Of a DNA stretch of 64,000 nucleotides, positions 22,003 through 34,657 are shown one piece after another (within the stretch, counting starts at the first letter, position 1; each line of letters begins with the position of its first letter). The stretch covers positions 37,236,969 through 37,300,968 of the forward strand of contig CM043942.1 in assembly GCA_014529385.2 (NCBI GenBank), read 5' to 3'. Origin of the DNA: Adiantum capillus-veneris (lineage: Eukaryota; Streptophyta; Polypodiopsida; Polypodiales; Pteridaceae). Made by a program: the position numbers and the translations under genes. The notes beneath the pieces are model-generated. The model ran no database searches. It worked only from the letters and a program-made list of their open reading frames with translations, and was not told where the DNA came from.

Positions 22003-22239
22003 TATATTTGTGTGTCTCTGTGTCAAAGTCTATTACTTGAATGGCATTAATATTCAAAGGTGGTCCATGTTTTTTTCGCTATTGAAGAAGCTTTCTTTTT
22101 GCTATTTGTTCCTTGGTCTGTGCTTGAGCTTCTGCGACAATCTTTTGTTTCTCTTGTGTTCATTTCTTTCATTGTGGATTTGTTGAAGCATACTTTGGGT
22201 TAGTGGTAGATGAAATTTTTTTAGTCAACATCCATTAAT
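22003..22239. other. Spacer, probable 3' untranslated region of A5
   Basis: Between the compound microsatellite and the pol stop codon. No LTR or polypurine tract of A5 could be identified. Confidence 0.35.
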
Positions 22240-25200
22240 TCAGTTGGGCATTTCTTCACCATCCAATGTAGCAAGCTTTACGGCCCCACTTGGTGATAAG
22301 TCTTTGATCAACAAAGGTCCCGTCCCTCATTTTTTAAGTTTCTTAGCATGTTGTTTTAAGGTGTTAATTAGGACATAATCGCCTGTTTTGAATTCCTTTG
22401 ATCGTACATGCTTATCAAAAAACTTTTTTGGCCTTCGTTTGTGCGCATAGATGGAAGCTACTGCTTTCATGCAAAACTCGTTTAGCTTTTCAAGGTCATC
22501 TGTTCGTGAAGACATTTCATGGCCTGTCCACTCTAGTTGTTTTGCTGCTCTCAGTGTTGAGATTAGGAATTCCATAAGCAATATATCATTAAGTCCGAAC
22601 ACCACGTTGTATGGTGTTGTTCCTCTATCATTGTTTTATAAGAAATTCTATAAGCCCATAATGTTCAATATAACTTTTGATCCCAATCCGTTCTAGACTC
22701 TGACACTATCTTAGTTAAGATCATACATAGAGTCTTATTCATAGCTTCTACCTGCCCATTAGCCAGTGGGTGGTATGGAGCTGACTTATTGTGAACTATC
22801 ATGAACTCTTCAAGAAGATTTTTGAATGTCTCATTTATGAAATGTGTGCCCCGATCACTGACAATTTATATAGGTAGACCATATCTAGCAAATACATTTT
22901 CATATAGAAATTGTGCATTAGTCATGGAATCACCTCTTTGTGTAGCTTTAGCTTCGACCCATTTACTGAGATAATCCATGGCCACAATGATATACTGGGC
23001 ATGTGTCTTGTAAGCAAGGGGTGAGATTGGTCCCACGAAGTTTATTCCCCACTTAGCAAAATCTCTAGCTCCCATCATTGGCCGTAAGGGCATCTCACCT
23101 CATTTTATCGGCACTGTGGTGAGTTGACAAGATTCACATCGTCTTGTATATTTTTTCGCATCCATACATAATGTTGACCACCATATTCCATAGGTGAGGA
23201 CAATTTTTTCTATCTTTTCCCCTGAGAAATGGCCTCCACTTATTCCTTCATGTGCTTGTTCCAAGATTGGAATGTACATGCTCTCCATTGCGCACAGCCT
23301 AAGCTGGTTATCCTTTCCTCTTTTATAAAGATGATTTTCAATCAGAGTGAAATCACGAGCTTCTAATTCTATCACTCTCTGCGGTGCTCTGGTGGTATTT
23401 TCAGGAAATGTTTGTTTCTCCAAGAAGTCAACAATTTATTGACTCCATTCTGGCGTAATTGCTATTTGAAACAATGTTGCATGTTCTATTGGTGGGCATG
23501 ATCTGCATTGGCACAGGTAGTTACATAATCAAAAACATGAACACACATAGTTGGCCAATACACTCTCAATTGTCGCAAGCGTTAAAAAGTTTTGGATGAA
23601 CAATGAAATGTCAAATCCTGATTATGCGCTTCAAACAAATAGGCTTTGTATTACATAGGGTTTATGCACACTCATAGGATACCGTCGGAACCTAGGTTAT
23701 ATAGACGTACTCCAATCGACTGAAAGGTCTTAGCTTGTTGAATCATTCTTTGTTTACGATCTTGGTCAATTTTATCAAATTCTCCACTGTGTGATAGTAG
23801 GCTTACAATCTCTTGGGACCACTTAGGTACCATGTCTATATGAAGAGATATGCATCCAGGAGATCATCATCCACACTCTTTGGAGCTTCTCCATTTGGTA
23901 ATCGAGAAAGGTGGTCTACCCTAAGATGTGTCTTCCCCTTTTTAACCACTACAGTAAAGTCAAACTCCATCAATATGATGAACCATCTTACGATTCTCCT
24001 TGAGTTGCATGGTTTGTTGACAAGGTATAAAAGGGCTTGATGGTCTGTGAAAAACACAAACTTATTTGCAAGGAGATAATGCCAAAATTTCTTAACAACA
24101 TAAATCATTCCAAGACCCTCTCTTTTGGTGGTTGTGTAGTTCTTTTCAGCATTGTTTAGTTGTCGGCTGTAATAGCTGACTGGGAAATCCATGGTTTCTT
24201 CTCTTGGTTGAGCCAAAATACATCCTATAGCAAATGCAGATGCATCAATATGGACATAAAAGATTTTTTCCCAATCAGGTGCCTTTAGCACCAAAGTGGA
24301 TACGAGGGCATATTTTAATTCCTTAAATGATTCCTCACACTCATCTGTCCATTCAAAGATCACTATAAGTCTATACAGAGGCTGGGTGATGATTGCATAC
24401 ATGTGTATGAACATTCTGTAATAACCACAATGTCCCATAAAACACTATAATTGATTTGCATTGATTGGTTTAGGCATTTCAATGATCACTTTAATCTTAT
24501 CCAAATCTGTGGATATGACATTTTTCGAGGCAATATGTCCCAAGATTCGTCCTTGTCTCATCATAGAAACACACTTTTTTTGGATTAAGACAAATTCTAT
24601 ATGTCCTGCACTTCTCGAATACTTTTTTGAGGTGTTTTGTATGTTCCTCTCTTAGGAGAGAGTGTAGACATAGGTCATCTATATAGATTTCTAGGAAAAT
24701 CCTCAAGTATTCTTTAAAAGCATGTGCCATCAATCTTTGAAATGTTACAGGTACATTTGTCAACCCAAATGGCATGAGTCAATATGCAAATATGCCCCAT
24801 TCTGTGGAAAATGTCGTTTTATATTGTTCCTCGGGTGCAATTGCGAGTTGGTTGTAGCCAGAGAATCCATCCAAGAAGCAACATGCACACTTTCCTGCCA
24901 CTAGTTCAAGGATGTGATCCGTGATTGGTAAGGGATAATTATCCCTTATCATGGCTGCATTGACTTTTTTGAGGTTCACACAATCGGAGTTTACCAATCT
25001 TTTTGGGTACAACAACAATTGGAGATACCCAATCAGTGTGTTCTATCTCATAGATAAACTCCGCTTCCTTCAGCTTATTGATTTCTTCCTTGACACGCTT
25101 AGCAAAGGTGTCATCGTGCTGTATGGCCTTTGTCTGCTAGACTTCACATCAGGTATTAAAGGTAGAGTATGCTAAGATATTTTCGGATCCACTCCATTTA

Positions 25201-25504
25201 AGTCCTTCTAAAACCATGCAAACACATCCTTATATTCTCGGAGAAGGCTGACAAGCTCCACTTCCTCTTCTTGACTCAGATCAGTTGCTATATAGATGGT
25301 TTGCGGTGCCTCCCTAGATCCTGTTAGGTATGTCTTCTTTGCATCCTCCGATCCGTCATACGACTCCTTCTCCCATCGTTCTCGTCTGGGTTGTGTCAAG
25401 ACTATCTTCCAATCTTGAACAGTGAACTTCCTGTAATGGGAAGGTACACTCATATGGTTGTCGCTCTTGTCTTTTTCATCTTCTCCGTTTTTACTTCGTT
25501 AGCA
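22240..25504 (-). pseudogene. A5: Ty3/gypsy pol (RT, RNase H, integrase), decayed
   Basis: On the minus strand the order is a pre-RT segment (LVSLLREYKDVFAWF, 25208-25453); reverse transcriptase (DNYPLPITDHILELVAGK, CFLDGFSGYNQLAIAPEEQ, MPFGLTNVPVTFQRLM, then the catalytic box YIDD); RNase H (FYVHIDASAFAIGCILAQP, FVFFTDHQALLYL); integrase zinc finger (HEG..GGH ... CESC); integrase core; and a C-terminal end GPLLIKDLSPSGAVKLATLD before a TGA at 22240-22242. In the core the first catalytic Asp is replaced (WGINFVGP, usually D in place of N), while SDRGTHF and the Glu of HPLANGQVE remain. Several in-frame stops and frameshifts. No gag or protease lies directly upstream. It could be the pol of A2, separated by later insertions, but the sequence does not prove that. 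Confidence 0.88.
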
Positions 25505-25627
25505 TAGTGACAATTTTGAGATCCCTCCCCTCTCATTCACCCACGTGGCAGCGCTTTTCGACGCTAAAAAAAACGAGGTCCTGCCAAAAACTGCGCCGTC
25601 AAAAGCTACGCGTAACGAAGTAAAAAC
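25485..25627. repeat. 143-bp inverted-repeat unit next to A5
   Basis: GTTTTTACTTCGTTA at the left end is exactly inverted at the right end (TAACGAAGTAAAAAC), and similarity weakly continues inward. No target duplication is evident. The left arm overlaps the 5' end of the A5 open frame. It may be a small MITE. Confidence 0.5.
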
Positions 25628-25717
25628 AGCTACGTCGCAGGATTGACAGCAGGGTCATTGTCGCTTCACAGGTCGCTGTCGGTTCACAGTTCGCAGCCTC
25701 ACAGGTCGCAGCCTCAG

Positions 25718-26410
<693 letters not shown>

Positions 26411-27200
26411 TCAGAGGGTTTCCTGCATCTTGACATAATTTGCCAATGTTAGCGAATCGCCTCTTTTTTGAGTGCACGTGGCTCTGCAGATATGGTGCTT
26501 GAATGTCAGAACCTGAGGATTTCCCCTCAGTGAGAACTCAGCATGTCCATTGTACTTGTCGCTCATGATGTGATTATGATGCAAATATGGAGTGATGGCA
26601 GAAGGGTTGCAAATCTTGCAGGAAGCAGATCTTCCAAGTTTTGTGCTCTCCTGACATTGTCGATGGCGATGCATACAGATGCTTCTGATGTATGTAGAGT
26701 TTCTAGCCTTTCTTTCAACTTTCCTTTCCCCGCCAGCACACTTTGGAAGTATGTGGCTTGACCTCCTAATTGCCACAGTAGGGATGATTGCGTCTCTCTG
26801 ATCCCCATACTATCAGGGCTTTCATTCACAAATTCCACATGTGCCACATGATTGAATGCACATTGCGATTGTTGCAGCTCTTCTAAAATGTGAGCCAAGA
26901 GCGTCTCTTTGTCGAGCCCACCTTGGCCCACTATACCCACTAGACAGAGCAGTGGTGCCCTAAAACTGGCTGATCCTATGATAAATTGCAAAACCTTGCT
27001 AGCTCGCTCCAAGCCTATTTTGGTGATGGGAGCTTCATCAGTGAACGTAACATCAGAGGGGAGCTTGGCAAGGGAGGCAAAAATAAGTGTGATAGGATTT
27101 ACAAGAGAGTTTAGCTCGGCGACTGCAGCGTCGAGCTTGTTATTAAGACTGTGACTGTGTAGAAGGCCATAGAAAGGGAATGAGAGTTTGCTTCACAACT
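26411..27200 (-). pseudogene. NB-ARC (NLR resistance-type) remnant
   Basis: On the minus strand one frame (27160 to 26563) reads KLDAAVAELNSLVNP ... TKIGLERASKVLQFI, then LVGIVGQGGLDKETLLAHIL, which sits like the P-loop of an NB-ARC ATPase but lacks the canonical GKT (Lys kept, neighbours changed). Further on, LLWQLGGQ, ASVCIAIDNVRRAQNLEDLL (kinase-2 like, hhhhDDV reduced to AIDNV) and LHICIIITS (RNBS-B like, usually TSR) follow in the right order and spacing. A frameshift then moves to SDKYNGHAEFSLRGNPQVL. No LRR is seen. In plants such proteins sense pathogens; this copy is degenerate. It may be host-derived or captured by the neighbouring Helitron. Confidence 0.6.
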
Positions 27201-28120
27201 TGTAGACTTATGGCAATACCTAAGGCCTCTTCACCGAGGCGTGTGCATTTTGGAGTTTTCTGTCTAGCAATTTTTGCACCCAGTTTGCATAGTGCCATAC
27301 TTTCTCAAGCTTCTGTGTGACAGTTGAGAGCCGTTCATGGTTCTGCGGTAAGCACACTAGAGAGCTAGATTTGGTTTCGTAAGCAATGTCAAGATGCTCA
27401 AAAGCCAGTAAGGGGATTGGGATGACAAAGAGGCTCTATAAATCAAGGTGTCACAGAGCTAGTCCGGGCCTGAAATAAAACACACATTTCATCAAGGTGC
27501 CACAGAGTTAGATTTCATTTCATAAACAATGTCAAGATGCTCAAAAGCCGTAAAGGGGATTGGGATGACAAAGAGGCTCTACAAATCAAGTCGTCACAGA
27601 GCTAGTCCAAGCCTGCAACTCGACAAAGAGCAATACTCTCGAAATCTACTTCTTGCGTTCTTGAGTTCGGGCCTGCAACTCGACAAAGAGCAATACTCTC
27701 AAAATCTACTTCTTGCGCTTCTGTTCTAGAGTAGCCGTGAACATGCAAGTGTAAGTGATTATCGTTGTGGATACATAGGAGCTCTAAGGGGCTCAACTAG
27801 GTGACAATGCGTTGCTAGCTTTTCCAATCAGATCTTGCACAAATTGTTGTCCCCCTTTGCACTATTCAGCTCTCGAAAATTCAATGCTCCAGGGTTTGTG
27901 GCGATGATGCAGGGTGTGGTAGTAGCGTTGGTGCAATACGCTCTACTACATGTTGTTGGTAGGAGTAGTTGGAGGACCTTGAGGGCCATGGAGTACACAG
28001 ATGGCGTTAGCAGACCAAGGCTAGTCACAGCGTACAACACTACTAGCAAATCCCTCTTATCAGCTCTAATTGTTTGCTTGGTGATTCCTCGTTTCACAAT
28101 GCTACCAATTGTCCTGTAGA
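27201..28120 (-). pseudogene. Upstream part of the NLR-like gene, with tandem duplications
   Basis: Helical text such as ERLSTVTQKLEKVWHYANWV and GEEALGIAISLQVVKQTLIP (27200-27440) could be the coiled-coil N-terminus. A further open block at 27828-28097 (TKQTIRADKRDLLVVLYAVT) may be an upstream exon. Between them are duplications: ~87 bp at 27381/27529 (ATGTCAAGATGCTCAAAAGC) and ~58 bp at 27611/27669 (CCTGCAACTCGACAAAGAGC). No continuous reading frame. Confidence 0.4.
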
Positions 28121-29100
28121 TCTTTATTACTTGCTAGTGCATCTTGCATGGATAACTAATTTGATGTTTTGAGACCATGTCCACCTTGTGCAACGTCTAG
28201 GAGGGGAGAGTTATTATGCACGCGTAGGGGGTGTCTATGCTGAGGATAAAGGGGTCTCACTAGAAATTGTAGCAGCTATGTGTGTATGTCCACCTTCAAC
28301 TACCTTACTCAGCTCGTTTCTACAGGCGCAACTACTTATGGCCTAACTCTACTGTGTTTCATTGCAGACAGATCAAGATAAACTTGGACACAACTCCTCT
28401 ACATTTGCAACGGCGACATATTCCAACGTGCGGTGAGTACAAAGTGCCACATTGTAATCTTGAACGCTAAGGACACAGTAAAAAGTAACACACCAAAAAT
28501 TGCACGCTGCCGTGGGAATGGCACGTTCCCTCGTATTATAAAAATTGGGGAGGACTGTGCAAACTCCCCCGTGCAAGGACACCAGCACGTTTTCTTTTTT
28601 TTCTATACCATAAGAGATAAAGAACACATACAAATAATGAGATTACTCTCAGAACCTTAAACATTGTGTTATTACTTTTCTAACGCTTCGTACTTATTCT
28701 TTGCAAGGGACATTCAAGAAATCAGCTACCGCTTGCCTCTTCTCAGTCCAAAACCCCACAACAGCGCAATCCAGCACCAGGTACATAGTTGTTTCAAACG
28801 CTTGAACTGGTCATTGCTTAGTCGTGACTAGTAACTAAATATCACAAGGTTCTGATCGCATTGAACCATTAAGATTGAGTCCGACTGAAGCCTTCAATGG
28901 ACCATCATTGAAAGCGTAGGATACACCTCAGCAAATCAAAAGCGAGACATCGCACTTCAATCAAGAAGAAGGCTATATTTCTACCATGCTCACAATCATG
29001 GATTGATATCGTCAATTTAGTACACCGATGGAGTTTAGAAATAGCAACTACATTCAGACCTTTAATCATATGCTTTGTTTGTGGTGTAGTTTTCATCCAA
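28121..29100 (+). other. Helitron 5' flank / upstream region, limits unknown
   Basis: Short plus-strand coding-like blocks with possible splice sites occur (28282-28470, 28433-28660, about 28680-28780), but none gives a motif I recognise. The Helitron 5' terminus (TC start after an A) cannot be fixed by eye. Confidence 0.3.
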
Positions 29101-31517
29101 AGAAGCGCCTCTTTTCATTGTACTCCAGCTCCAGACGAGACAGCGGTTGCAATGTTTGCTAGCAGTCTACTGGTATCCAGCTTAGAGGCTACACAAATAG
29201 AAACACAATGGGTGCAGTGCTCCGCTTGTGAGAACTCAAGTGCACGTCACAGATATTGTGTGCCGTTACTTCCAGACTACACAAGAAGAATACTGAGCTG
29301 AAATCAGCTTCACATACAGCTACTGAGCGTCATTGACATATCTATCAACGCCATCTCAACAGTGACAACAATTGCACGTGGTACAGTAGAGAGACGTTCA
29401 ATATTAGATAACCCTCTGCTATCATGGAGTAAAGAGCATAGAACAACCTTCACATAGCAAGACCTAGCTACATCACAAGTGGAAGACATACTTGCATTCA
29501 ATCTTGAGAACAACTTCGTACTACAGAAGTACATGTCGATGGCTGAACAACCAAATAAGAAGCTTGGCCTCTGCATACTAAGTCAAGATAGTGTGAGCAA
29601 GATCATTCAGCACCAACAAGACAACGCACCGTTTGCACTGATGGCGCAGCTTGACACGAGTTTGATGTTTGGTATCATCGAAAACATCGTTGAACCAGCC
29701 AGGAGAAGAGAATTCACCGCTAGCGATACTTACGAATTTGCTTCTCTGCAGCTCCGTGGCTGTCAACAATTGCTTGAGAGAACAGTTACTTTCAAGCCCA
29801 ACGGCATGCCTGCCGCATCAAGCTCAGTGAACGACATCACAATAGAGACGGCAGCGTTTCCATTCCTTTTCCCTTTCGGCAAAGGCCAATATGATGGTAA
29901 AATCAACTTCAGTATATATATAAAGATACGTGCATCGACTCTGTTCTCCGTTTACACCTTGTACAAGCCATACCTGCTCATAATGTACCAACTAAATCAG
30001 GCTCTTATGTTGGCTAACAATACACACCCGAGCTTGTTGCAAAGGGACATTGACAACTACAAGAAGGCCAATCGTACAGCAACTGACGAGGATACTGTGA
30101 GACATGTGCTTAGGTACAGCACCCCTTCCAGCATGCCAGGATCCTACTCGTGGCACCGCAAGAACCTAAAGAACTTGATAGCAATGGTGGACGAATGGGG
30201 AATGCTTGATTTCTTCTTGACTTTCACTACCGATGAGGTCACAGACACAAGATGGCCTGAGATTGACACGATCAAGCTAATTGGACGTCATTTGAACGCC
30301 TCCTTCACTTGGACAGACTGCCCAGTCGAATGCGCCCTCACCTTCCACACTAAATTCCAAATGCTTATGTCCAAATATATACTTGCGAACGGTGTGTTGG
30401 GCCGTGTGCAACACCACTTGGTTAGATATGAGGTCCAAAATAGAGGATCACTGCATGCTCATGTCATATTGTGGATGCATAAAGAAGACAAAGAGCAACT
30501 ATCTGAGATAACTGCATACATCCCACCAGAAACTAGCACTGTGGTTTTGCCAGAAGTGAGCCGCCTCCAACAACTCGTGCTCAGGAAACAACTTCACAAG
30601 TGCCGTACAAGTTGTTACCACGGTCAAAGAGATGGAGTATGTAAACACGGTTTTCCATTTCATGCGCAGCCAAATCCAAACCCAGTCTTCAACGAAAAAA
30701 ATCACAGATGGCAATACTTCAGGCCTCGGCATGCAGACAGAAATGTCGTACCGTACCACCCTACACTGCTTCTGCTATGGGGTGCACATATGAATATACA
30801 GCGGGTCACCAATTCATCGTTGTCCTACTACCTCCTGAAGTATGCACTCAAAACTGAACCAATGGGCCATCTCAACATCCGCTCAGAAGATGCAGAGCGC
30901 TTAGGCCTAGGTGGCCTTGACACTGTGAAGTTGAAGCTGATCTCAGCCTCTTTACTGTCGAAGCCTATCTCAGCAAAATAGAAGTGGCATTAAATTGTTT
31001 GCAAATCCCAATCATTTCAAAGAGTGACACCGTCCAATACGTCGACTCATCACCCCCAGCACTACGACAACGAATCATTTCTCACAATAATGATGTCGTG
31101 CTGCACCCTATCGATCTGTACTGCGCACGACCACAAAGTCTGGAGAATCTTACGTTCTACGACTTCCACAAGAATTACACAGTGACGAAGGGAAAAAAAG
31201 GGAAAAAAAGTATTTCAGAGGCAAAGACCTACGGCCAACCATTGGAGCGGCAACACCGACTGGTCCGTTTCACAGACTTCCACCCAGGGCATCATCCAGA
31301 GGCTTTCTTTTACAACGTGCTGCTAAGGAGCATCACCTTCACAAACGAATCCCAGCTGCTCTCACCGGAGAACATGTCTAGGTCATACTATCTTGAGTGC
31401 AAACTTAGAAATTTGATACTGACAGATGAGGACCTTGAGATGTACATCACAGAGTATACACAACAAAATATGCTCACGACAGATCAAACACACCAATTTC
31501 ACAACATGATACTATAG
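29101..31517 (+). pseudogene. Helitron Rep (HUH nuclease) part of the Rep/helicase protein
   Basis: The N-terminal segment contains QWVQCSACENSSARHRYC, a Cys-rich block typical of Helitron N-termini. The 500-residue open frame at 29479-30981 carries FPFLFPFGKGQYDG and the Rep core: GVLGRVQHHLVRYEVQNRGS followed by LHAHVILWM, where H-A-H is the metal-binding HUH motif, and further on SYYLLKYALK, whose Tyr...Lys-Tyr spacing fits the two-tyrosine nicking motif. A one-base shift at 30981 moves the frame to 30984-31517 (CLQIPIISKS ... VLLRSITF). A TAG at 31515 precedes the helicase. Rep nicks and rejoins single strands during rolling-circle transposition. Conserved motifs with few lesions suggest a fairly young copy. 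Confidence 0.85.
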
Positions 31518-32983
31518 AAGACATCCTCAACAAAGGCTGCCTCATTTCAATCTCCAGATGTGCAAACAGACTACGAGCAACAAGACACGATTTCTCGTAT
31601 CTCTGTCCTTCTAAACAAGCTTCAAAACGTCCAAAACGCGTCACTAACATCTGAACAAGCAGAGATCTACAAGAAGCTCACAGCAGTAAAGGGTGGTCTG
31701 CATGTGATCACAGGCACTCCTGGCACTGGCAAAAGCTTCCTCATAAGATATATCACAAGCCAACTCATAATGCAAGGGAAAATTGTCACACTCGCTGCGT
31801 CGACTGGTGCAGCAACCACGAGGTTAAGCAGCATCGCAACAACTGTCCATTACCAATTCAAGATACCAGTGTGCACACAACAGTATCCCCTGTCAATCTC
31901 CGAAACTGATGACAGATATGTCAGTATCAAAGAAGCAGACACGATTATCATAGACGAGATTTCTATGTTGACAAAGAAAACTTTTGATCTCATAGTACGA
32001 CAAATTGTGAATGTTACCAACGGCACACTGCTAGACCCATTCAAAGATAAAAAGCTCTTCTTGTTCGGTGATTTGGCACAGTTGCCACCGGTATGCAGGC
32101 ATCAAAGTGATCATTGCTACTCATTCCACATCACAAGCTCCACTTACTGGTCCACTGCTACTACGTACATTATGTCTTGCTCAGTGCACCATGCAAAAGA
32201 TCTCTTACATAGAGTTCCTCAATACAATAAGAATCAGGCTCCCCACAAAGAAAGAGATCCATGATGCGCTCGGTGACCGCATCATAACGCAGGATCAAAT
32301 AGAGCAACACAAAGAAAGAGATCCACGATGCGCTCGGTGACCGCATCATAACGCAGGATCAAATAGAGCAACACATGGATAGGAATATGACAATCATTTG
32401 CACACACAAGAGTGACGCTCGATATTATAATAACCTTCTCTTGGAACGCTTCCATCGGCATAGTCACATCATCCAAATCGGCCTCAAGAAAAATGCACAC
32501 AACGTCCCTGAGCTCCAAGCATGGCTTGAAGATCCCGACTTCCACGCAATTGATAAAATAGAAGAAGGAGCAAAGGCGCTGATAACAGAGAACATAGACT
32601 TAACAATTGGAGCAGCCAATGGATCACTATGTCGCATAGACAAAATCCTCCAAGATGAAGAAGGAGGCGTCAAAGCAATCAAAGTCACACTCGACACATC
32701 CAAACAGGAACTTACACTTCGACGGTCAAAGCATAGCAGACGGACATTCAATGGACACTGGTACCATAAATCCACATTCCCACTAGCTCTTGCCTACGCT
32801 ATGACTGGACACAAGTCCCAAGGCGCAACAATCAACTCCAACGTCTTGCTCATTGTAAAAGAAGTTTTCGCCCCTGGCCTTCTATACGTGATGCTATCAC
32901 GCATCACTGAGGGAACCCGGCTACATTTACTAGAGCTACCTACGCCAAAGATGTTCACACCATCTAGATTTTTGAACTTCTAG
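31518..32983 (+). pseudogene. Helitron PIF1-type helicase part
   Basis: In the frame continuing from Rep: LTSEQAEIYKKL, Walker A GTPGTGKS, Walker B IIIDEISML, LFGDLAQLPPV (motif III), then after two shifts YAMTGHKSQGATI (motif V like) and LLYVMLSRITEGTRLHLL (motif VI), ending MFTPSRFLNF before a TAG. All core PIF1 motifs are present. Lesions: a frameshift near 32200, and a 64-bp tandem duplication at 32244-32371 that alone shifts the frame. The helicase unwinds DNA during Helitron rolling-circle transposition. Confidence 0.88.
32244..32371. repeat. 64-bp tandem duplication in the helicase
   Basis: CACAAAGAAAGAGATCCAYG ... ATCAAATAGAGCAA occurs twice with one difference. 64 is not a multiple of three, and the coding frames on its two sides differ by exactly that shift. 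Confidence 0.92.
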
Positions 32984-33062
32984 CCGAGAATGTTTCCTAC
33001 GCCCTCTTCATTATCAATTCCTCTTTCTATTAAATAGATGAAATCGCCTTGTAACTGCCTTC

Positions 33063-33070
33063 TATATAAA
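33063..33070 (+). promoter_or_regulatory. Candidate TATA box of the GIY-YIG gene
   Basis: TATATAAA lies 80 bases after the helicase stop and about 180 bases before the first ATG of the next gene, suggesting a separate promoter. Confidence 0.4.
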
Positions 33071-33249
33071 GCAGGAATTTTTGTTTTATCGCTTGTCTTC
33101 TCTTCTATGGACTTCTCATGTTCAATATGTTGCACTACTGAGACATTTCATTCATTTGTGTTTAAACGTTTCTCGGATCTTATGCTTCAAAAATACTGCA
33201 AGAGATCTTCAAAATAATTTTTTTTACGTGCAGGAAACTGAATCAAACA

Positions 33250-34439
33250 ATGGATCACAACACGGTACATTTTGCACGCTTCTCTGATCTTGCATCTGCC
33301 TGTGTATACACATGCAAATCAATCACTCATCTTACTATGCAGCTCTTCAAGCAATACACGAACAACGCAAAGGAGACGCAACCAGCGATACAACCTAAGA
33401 GATTTTACCTCACGACTAAGCAGATGAGATTGGAAAACTCAGGAGGCGAGAACCCCCATGCGTATATTGAGGGGTTCCATACTTTTCAAGAGAGTCGCAA
33501 CTTCATGAATAAGTGCGATGCAAGATATAAAGCTCTAGACCAAAGGATGGCCACACCAAGCACAGACAGAATGACAACAGGTACTATTGGAAAAGAAAAA
33601 TATAATGCCTTCTATCTGTCGTGCTAACTAGCTTGCTCCTACATCCTGCAGGTCTCATGAAGAAAATACTTGAAGAGCTTGACATCCAGTACGAGGATGA
33701 TGAGAGTATGTTGCGTAATGTTGAAGCACAACAACTCCTCGATCGACACAAAAACTGAAGGAATTACACTGTACACGATGGAGTAGCTATGGTTTGGTTA
33801 CAACATTGATTTGGCTGAATTTTCAAAAGCTACTCAAGAAAATTGTGCCACTATCTTGACAAATTTCATGACTTTTGCAAACCACACGCACGATGCAACT
33901 AACCCACCTATCACAATCCAGAAGGTAGCATGGCACTACAGTAAACACAAAGTAGTAAATTACGAACAACCAGCCTCCCCATACGAGCCAGTTGCGACAG
34001 ACCAAGTCAAGTATGGAGAACAAGTATACTAGCTTCCATTCATTTCTCCATAGCACCGTCAATTTTTTAATTTACCTAACCAATCTGCATGGACTGCAGA
34101 TTTAGACACTCATCAACAACCAGAGACAAGCATCGGCCTTCCACCCCAGAAAAAGCAGCGCCGCGGCAAGAATACATAGTCTACAGTATACGCTGCACGA
34201 AAAACGATAGGAGATATATCGCAGTCACAAATAACGTCCATAAACGTGTTGGCCAGCACAAGCGCAATCCTCTGAGGAGAATGAAAGCGGACATGCAGGC
34301 ACATAGTCCTTTCGAGGACAATTTTGAAATTACCACTTTAGCAACCAGTACCAATATACATAAAGCTAGAAACTTAGAACATTTCTACATTAAACAACAC
34401 AAGACAACAACTGCATTAGGTTATAACATTTGTTCTTGA
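33250..34439 (+). CDS. GIY-YIG endonuclease gene downstream of the Helitron helicase, likely three exons
   Basis: The 3' exon encodes a GIY-YIG domain. YIVYSIRC is the GIY strand (first Gly replaced), RRYIAVTNNVHKRVGQHKRN is the YIG strand with Gly replaced by Ala and the conserved Arg and His, and ARNLEHFYIKQHKT...GYNI supplies the catalytic Glu region and the GYN end. Upstream, exon 1 (33250-33580) has KRFYLTTKQMRLENSGGENP and NFMNKCDARYKALDQRM, no family known to me. Likely introns are 33581-33651 and 34011-34099; both are GT...AG with CTAAC branch points, and the second joins VATDQVK to FRHSSTT in frame. The middle part has stops near 33756 and 33784, so either another intron or a lesion exists there. 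GIY-YIG nucleases cut DNA in mobile introns, repair and Penelope-like elements. Same strand, 270 bases after the helicase: probably cargo or a component of this Helitron. Confidence 0.6.
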
Positions 34440-34657
34440 CATCCACCAAGGTTGAGAAAATATTATTTTTTGAAAAAAAACAAGAAGGTATAGCTGTGAA
34501 CTTCTGTCATCTTCATTTCATTGTTTTGTTCATTGTCTTTGTCACATAACGTTGGTCATTGGCTACAACAATGTCTTTTTTTTTTTCATTAAAACTATGG
34601 CAGACATGACAACTTATCAAGTTCTTTGATTGAAATGCTTTTTCTTTTCAGTTTAGA

